Source: Coccinella septempunctata (Eukaryota > Arthropoda > Insecta > Coleoptera > Coccinellidae). Taken from it: 64,000 nt of DNA. The notes under the pieces were generated by a model. That model was not told where the DNA came from, made no database searches, and was given only the letters and a program-made list of their open reading frames with translations. Location: the NCBI RefSeq assembly GCF_907165205.1, contig NC_058197.1, positions 13,031,266 to 13,095,265 of the forward strand, written 5' to 3'. Shown here one piece after another: positions 57,498 to 64,000 of the stretch; position 1 is the first letter of the stretch; the number at the start of each line of letters is the position of its first letter. The translations under genes were made by a program, and so were the position numbers.

Positions 57498-58579
57498 GTA
57501 TAGAGAATAATCTATCTACAGATTTAGTAGTACTACTACTACACTCACAGGGAAAAACGGTTTTTTCACTGGGGGTTTTCACTGAACTCTTGCATTATAC
57601 GCAAAATTTTCTGGTACCCCGTTAAGCTAACCTCTGCTGGAACTATATCTCATACCTATGCTATAATTATTGTTTGGTGTTAAAAATTGTAATGCTCTTT
57701 ATCGAAAGAATATATATTATTAACAAAAAATTGCATAATCAATTGAATGTCTGCAAGAAGAAACCGAAACAAGTTTTGCAATGTCTTCCCAACTGAATCA
57801 GAGAACCTGCAATTTGTCTTTGATAAGGATTGAGCCACGCAACGACCTGACCCCTATCTTCATCTGCCATAGCTCCAACGAATTTTCAATCGTATGCCGC
57901 CTCATAAAAAATTACCGCATATCCATTCAATATGTCATAAATATTAATAAGTTTATCATGAAATCTAAAAAAGACGCGCGGCAAAGATGAAGACTAACCT
58001 ACATTTCTTAAAAGGAATTCTTGACTGGCAGACAAGAAATAATTGATTATGGCAACATACTGGGCGTGCCTTGCAAAAAGCAACCATTGAAGAAGAGATG
58101 TTACTGCAGCTGAATTTATGCTCAGGATTATGTTAATCGGCGAGCTGTTCGGATGGTGAGCTCCATCCGAGCCATACATCATTGAAACGTCTTGTCGTTC
58201 TGTTCGTCCATCACTGATTGTAGCTGCAGGCCTGTACTGACAACCAGGTTTTGATCCATGCGAAGATGAAAGGTGTTCGATGGAAATTTATAGACTGGTA
58301 GATTGAAACGAGAATGTTAATAATAGGTCCATAAGAGTGGATTATATCATACAACGCTCTGCTGACGAACAGTGCTTGGACCAAATTTTCACTCTACTCC
58401 GAAAATGGTGCCAAACATTTTCTATATGAAAAATATTCGAAATTTTCGTGGCCACCATGGCCTTAAGAGGAGTTTAGAAGGAGATTCTCAATTCTGCATT
58501 TTCACACTTCTGCGTCTTCAGGTTAAACCTGTAACAGTTTCCTATTCTCTCGTTTAAAATGACAAACCCAGTATATATA
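57498..58579. other. No recognised gene
   Basis: AT-rich; frames at 57781-57990, 57994-58182 and 58372-58557 have no known domain. Confidence 0.4.
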
Positions 58580-59803
58580 CTGCATTCACATTTATTTTAG
58601 CAGTGGGTTGGCCATGAAATAATTTTCTCAAATTTTTGTAACTAGAACGGAGTAAGGTTGGCACTCATGAAATGTCGTTAATGTCATAACGCCGTTGCCA
58701 CAACTATTATCAATTTTTATTACGAAAATGCCGAAAGTGATTGAAAAAAGGACAGGGTTTCAGAAAGTGCTATTTAGAATTGAGGTTCGCTCATTCAAAT
58801 AGTTATACCCTGATATTCTAAAATCCACAATACCTCAGACGGTAGCGAACATATTCAATGTAAGAGAATAGAGAATTTATATATCTAATGTTTCATCTGA
58901 ATCTAAACGACTTATATTTCAGATGAATATTTCCACAATCAGAAAGATTGTGAATGAAGAGGATGACAAAGAATTTCCTTCTATTGGGAGACCCAAAAAA
59001 ATGGTGGCATTTGCGAATTTTATGTTTGAGTGAATTAATGCGAAAAGTTACTACAGGATTTTCGATGAATGTCATCGTAGAATAAGTTCCCGAAAATTGA
59101 TTTTTCTATTTTTCATTTGACTTGTCCTATACATTGTTAATGTCTTAAGGTACCAATAAATACCAAATTATTATTATTATATCAATGCATTAAGATGAAC
59201 AGCCACAAATACGCGCCAGTTGTCCTGCTAATTGTTTATTCATGTGAAATTTTTGTTCAAAGATGAAGTTCATCTTGATTGAAACTTCCTTTAATTCCTT
59301 TTACTTATATTGATGCAAGATGATATTTGTTGAAAAATTTAACATTCTTGTAATTATTTTTCAATTCCTTTGGGAGATACCCATTCCCAACCACTGCAAC
59401 ATATGCATTTCATCTTCGGGTTAATATTTTTGAAATCTACAAACGATGTAACGTATTCAAACTTCAGCCAAAGAAGATAACAAACATTAACTCTCCTCAA
59501 GCTAGTGCATATTATGATATTATACTGATCTCTTGTATTTTCCATGCAAATAAGTGGATTTGGTATGCCTTCAATCAGTTTGTATAAACTTCAATTATGT
59601 TCGTCACATATATTCCGAAGAGATTCGACATTGTGATAAAATACGTAATAACAGAAACTTTTACGTAGAACGGGCAACCTAGCGTTGATTTAAAACTCAA
59701 AAATGTTTTGACAAGCGTCATAACCCCACATTTTCGTACTATACAGAGTGAAATGTGTCAAATTTCCATGGCCAACCGACTGCTAAAATAAAAGTGAATG
59801 GAG
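58580..59803 (+). mobile_element. TIR element with HTH exon remnant, copy C
   Basis: 1224 bp between TA (58578-58579) and TA (59804-59805), TIRs 'ctgcattcacatttatttta' plus 'gcagtgggttggccatg' and the complement. The HTH segment is best preserved here: 'LYPDILKSTIPQTVANIFN' (58803-58859), intron 58860-58922 (GTAAGA...TTTCAG, 63 nt), then 'MNISTIRKIVNEEDDKEFPS' and 'IGRPKK'. The splice keeps the frame. A ~110-bp segment near 59380-59450 is absent from copy A. No catalytic domain. Confidence 0.82.
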
Positions 59804-59894
59804 TATATATCTCTGAATCGTTCAATAACTGATTTTATAGCAATTTCAACAGTATCCAACACTATGCAAAGGTTTTCGTTTTTGAGTAATTTGT

Positions 59895-60075
59895 TGTTCT
59901 GAGGGGAATTTTGTCTCTCCAGGGGTGGCATAGCTCATTATGAAAACTTAAAATGCCTATATCTTTTTAACAGGGCCGAATCGGAAAAATGGTATACAAA
60001 AAGTGTTCTTTTGGACCTCAAGAATCTACTGTTAAAATATTTGTACGAGTCAAAGACTAACCCTTTATAGGTTGT
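59895..60075. mobile_element. CAGGGTG-family element, right end
   Basis: 'ccaggggtggcatagctcat', 'cagggccgaatcgga', 'cctcaagaatctactgtta' and 'tgtacgagtcaaagac', ending 'taaccctttata' (mutated CACCCTG-TA). Confidence 0.65.
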
Positions 60076-63000
60076 AGTTAGAAAATTTTTAGTTCTGATT
60101 TATTCGATTTGGCCATCATGATGATCATGTCATAAAGAGGTCCAAACAGTGTTATGATACTATCCCTAATGTACAAATGTTCAGCACCTCAATATGATTA
60201 TTTTTACATAAACGTCTAATTGGCCATAGCAGTGAATCACCCTGTATTTTCTGACCTATGATCCCCACAAACAGTATAGTTAATTTGATATACATAAATG
60301 ATTGAAAAAAAGGAAAATTTTTCAGAGAGTTTTCCAAGAGATGATAAAAAAGATTTAAAAATTTTTTCAATGCTCAAGTTCTGTTCCACCATTCCATAAA
60401 TGGACAGTTCATGTGTCCATCGAAACTCGTATTACAGCAACTAATTGAAATTCAATATACGCGAGGGTACAAATGTCTTCCGTGACCGAACAAACCCTCC
60501 TCGACTAAGCGTACTTGGCAAACGCAAAACGGCATACTTTCAATTTCAGGAATCTCCGATGTTGTGAGTCACTTCGGAAGCCCTTGCGATCATCAACAAG
60601 ATATTATGTCAAGGTTTTTCAGGCACTATAACACTATCGAATAATCAGGAAATGAGGAAACATGCAGGCCATGCATAATGCATTTCGTGCTAATGTACGT
60701 ACATGCATATTGTCTCCTCGCTTTGGTTTCTCCAGATCTGGGATTTGAGGCAGGGATGGAACGGTATACTGACGGGAATCGAAGGAAAAACAAGGAGTTC
60801 TTTAGACGTCGATTGATCTGCCAAGTTTTCGACAAAGATAACCCATCGAAAGCATCCGTTTCACTTGAAATTACCCGAAAAATCGATCTGCACTTACTTG
60901 GAATTTCATATGATCGCATTGGACTTGAGGGAATGATGACTCCGCCATCTTGAAATCTTATAAAATAGGATTTGGGAATGATTGGTCATTTTCTTTCATT
61001 CAAAACAATAATCTTTGCTCTTCATGAACTGGGTAATATGAAGGGAGGTATAATATTGATAAGGGGGACCCAAAACAGTTGAAGAATTGATACCACATAG
61101 ATCTAATAACTTGTATGAGCAGCAGTATGATGTTTTCAAGAAGTGCTGCCACATAAAAGTTGTGTAAGTACCTACAGAAAATGCCTCTGCAATTCGACAT
61201 GAAACAAACTTATATCAGATTACAAAAAGACAAGATTGTTTCAAATATACCATTGGAAATTGAAATAATAGTCCTGAGTCCTGTATATGGATGAGCAAAT
61301 GCACAATCTCGTATAAGAGAGAACTTTGTTTTGGACACCAGAATGAAATGAGGAGTACATGTTTTCATTTGTTGCCCTTTTCTTGTGCGAGACATTTTAA
61401 AATATATAGGGTGCCTCAGAAACATTGCGAAGAAATTCCGGATAATGTTATAGTTCAGTTGGAAAAGTTCTTCAGGTCTTTGTCTGGTTATGCTTCGTTT
61501 CCAAAATAAAATGCGATAGTTTCGAAACGACAAAGGCCTACAGGACCTTTTCCAAATAACTCTCGTTCAGGTACAAACATTGAAACAATGAAAAAGAACT
61601 TGATATTAAAATTAAGCCAATTATTCTCGTTTGGCAACAGTTACATATATAGTTATATAGTATCTTTGATCTTATAGCCTCTGTTAGTTTCTTCTTTTTA
61701 CTTTTCTTATTCAAAGACTCGTTTTTTTTCATTCATTCTCTGTCTTTTTCCACATTCCTTATTGCTCTGTCCTCGTTTCTTTCTAAGTTTTGGTCAGTAT
61801 CAAAGTTTCATAAGGAATTTCACAGTTTCTTTGATTTGAAAGGTTTTCTCAGTTTCTCTTTTTGGTAGGAAAGAAGAAAAGTGCTTCGAAATTGATGGTG
61901 TACTATGAAATTGATTATGACACTGGCTGTAAATGGATTGAAACCGTAAAGACTTTCTCCTAGTTCGAGTATTCAACGTAGGAAGGTCTCAACTCTCGAA
62001 TCAAAGCTTTCCAATATTAGTTTTTTTCTTGTAAAATAGGAATGTGGAAAAAAGTTTCTTTCAAAACAAGGTTCAGGGTTGGAAAATCGTAGAGGAACGA
62101 CACCCAAAATAGTTTTGAGTGTCTTCTCGCTAGCATAAAATGTCTGATCGATTTCATCAGTCTTTTGGTTTTCAACAAAGAAATTAAAAACTACTTTTCT
62201 TTCTCCATCTTTGGGAGGCTGTAACTAAGCAGGGAGGGCTCAAAAAAGAAAAGTTTATATAAAAGACCCAGCCTATTTTTTGACAAGGAATCACCCCCTA
62301 AATTTTTTGTCAACTATTCATTATTGTAAATTTTGTCCCACCCTAAAATAGTTGACCCACCTTTCGCAAACTACCAAGATTTTTTCGGCACAAAACTACC
62401 CCTTCCTTGAGAGGTGCAGTTAGGCTAGATGAAATTTCCCATCTAGTCCTTCCCATGAATTAGAAGTAAACGATTAAAAAGTAGCCCAAAGTTGGCTTAT
62501 TCCAAGGAACGTTTGTGTGGCTATTCGTAAGCTCTCGTATCGGCCAAGCACATCCCAGAGCTTTCCCTCGTCCCATTGTTGCTATGGAGGAGACGACCCA
62601 ACAGAAGCCGGCGAGAAATCATATTACGAGCAACGTCCCTGGCTTTTGGTTGCGTGTACTCGACCCTTGTATTCGCAAATTTACCGCAATTTGTGAGTAA
62701 TAATTTACATAATTGATATCTTTATTGTTCCTGGAAACCGTGTACGCATGTTTTCCTTCACGCGTGGAATACCTCCGTAAATGCATTTGCGATAATCGAT
62801 ACTACGTAGGTGCATACTGGCCGTGGTGGAGAGGCACTGCAAGAAATTTGCTGCTTGAACGAGGGGGCAGATATCGGGGTTATGAATTGGTGATATATTT
62901 CAGCTGCTCTAAAATTTGAAGTGAGAATAATGTATCGAAAACCTCCTAGAGAGGAATCGAAGAAGGATTACGAAGAAAAGAAGAATTGAAATGAATTAGG

Positions 63001-64000
63001 AGCGGTCTACACCGTTTTGGTGGTCAGTTGAAAAAGAAAAAATGAATATCTTACGTCAGAAACCACGAATTTAAATGGGGTTTTCATTATAATCCAACTC
63101 AATCAGTTCGTCATCTCGGAAAGTCAGGAATTTTTTTATTCGTCAAACGGAGAAAAAATAAAAAAAAATTTTTCATCGAAGAACAAATATTTATTCATGT
63201 TAATAACTTCCCGAGGTGCAATTATCTCTTCTATGAATGTCCACATGAAAAAATTTCTCGAAAAGTCTTGGCATTGGCTACAATTCATATCCTGGTGAAA
63301 TTCAAATGAGACTTTCGTTAAGAGCTGCCATCTCTTCAACAAACGTGGAAACTATCTTGAATTTTTAAGAACGTTACAAGTGTGTCAAAGCGATTGTGAA
63401 TTCGTAGTGAAATTAAAATGGTGTATCCGTAGAAGAAAGGGTGAAAATGATGAAATAATTTTTTAGAAATAACAACAGCGGCTTTATTTAACGAGCGACA
63501 TCTTGAAAAAAATGTATCCGCTCCTTACGTGCTTGCCTTATTTGACGCTACTGGTTCAGTCAGAAACTAAAAGAGGGCGCATGAAAGAAACGAAGCGAGG
63601 GACATAGCTGTCTTAGGTCATGTAGTAATAGATCCGACCTTAAGTACTAGGAAATTGTCCGATGTATCTGGTGTTTCAGGCACAATAATCATTAAAACCC
63701 TTAAACAACATCAATTCCATCCTTATAAGATACGATTGTTCAGCAACTGAATGGGGATTATGCCGATCGCCGACTCCAGTTCTGTGAAGTGGTCAGTGAA
63801 ATGATTAACGGTCAAAACTACATGATCTATGTCTGTTTTTCGGACGAGTGTGCCGGCATTGGGAAATAAACGACGAATTTATCTTTCGATATGAATTATT
63901 ATTCCTTATCCAATGTCTAAATAGTTATGAATCACCCTGTGTACTGTATCACCCCTGTCTACTGCATTGAAGAATCTTTGTCAGGCAGCACATTTACCAA
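60076..64000. other. No recognised gene
   Basis: Frames of 60-107 codons on both strands (60626-60953, 61210-61533, 62515-62919) show no domain that I know. 60660-60715 has clustered 'atgcat' and 'gtacgtac' dyads. 'atagggtgcctcag' at about 61407 and 'aatcaccctgtgtactg' at about 63932 look like transposon ends. 62510-62660 is GC-richer than its flanks. Confidence 0.4.

Noticed and set aside
1..64000. rRNA, tRNA or bacterial/viral genes
   Set aside because: No cloverleaf, rRNA core sequence, ribosome-binding-site-spaced frames or viral structural or replicase motifs were recognised by reading; a covariance-model scan would be needed to exclude small RNAs.

Overview
This is a 64 kb window of AT-rich nuclear DNA from an animal, most likely an insect. 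The evidence is a three-exon TGF-beta ligand gene of the myoglianin (GDF8/GDF11, myostatin-like) group with GT-AG introns, many mariner and Tc1 transposons, non-LTR retrotransposon relics, and short runs of the arthropod telomere motif TTAGG. I could not fix the order with confidence; a beetle is plausible. No bacterial-style operon, rRNA, tRNA or CRISPR array was recognised.

The only cellular gene I recognise is myoglianin, on the minus strand. Three coding exons are present: signal sequence plus N-terminal propeptide (10785-11298), propeptide core (56304-56686) and furin site plus mature cystine-knot domain (48700-49077). Lengths and phases fit exactly (514 + 383 + 378 nt, 424 codons plus stop). 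Exons 2 and 3 are in normal minus-strand order across a 7.2 kb intron. Exon 1 lies about 37 kb downstream of the last exon, where it cannot be spliced to them in cis. This is either a scaffold ordering error, a tandem paralogue whose other exons lie outside the window, or a real rearrangement.

Almost everything else is mobile or repetitive DNA. Region by region: 0-8.5 kb holds CAGGGTG-ended miniature elements, two LINE fragments and a complete but decayed mariner. 8.98-10.29 kb is a tandem array of six ~220-bp units next to exon 1. 11.4-12.0 kb is a GC-rich block upstream of exon 1. 12.3-17.8 kb has a TIR element, a palindromic element and a nearly intact Tc1 element. 18.6-22.7 kb has two mariner relics and a 1.2 kb inverted-repeat element whose arms are arrays of 30-bp palindromes. 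24-34 kb has LINE fragments, a Tc1-like pseudogene, another mariner and a LINE/TIR-element chimera. 38-39.2 kb is a field of degenerate dyad repeats; 40.9-41.9 kb is a Crypton (tyrosine recombinase) relic; 42.95-43.78 kb is a 174-bp satellite-like array. 47.6-57.5 kb contains the myoglianin 3' half, telomere-like repeats, an R1/Jockey-like LINE pair in head-to-head orientation and an R2-like LINE fragment nested in one of them. 58.6-60.1 kb has a third TIR element and a miniature element. 60.1-64 kb is unrecognised.

Myoglianin is a secreted ligand acting through activin-type receptors; the transposons and repeats have no evident functional link to it beyond occupying its introns and flanks. 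All coordinates of decayed repeats are approximate to a few tens of bases unless TIRs or splice sites are stated.
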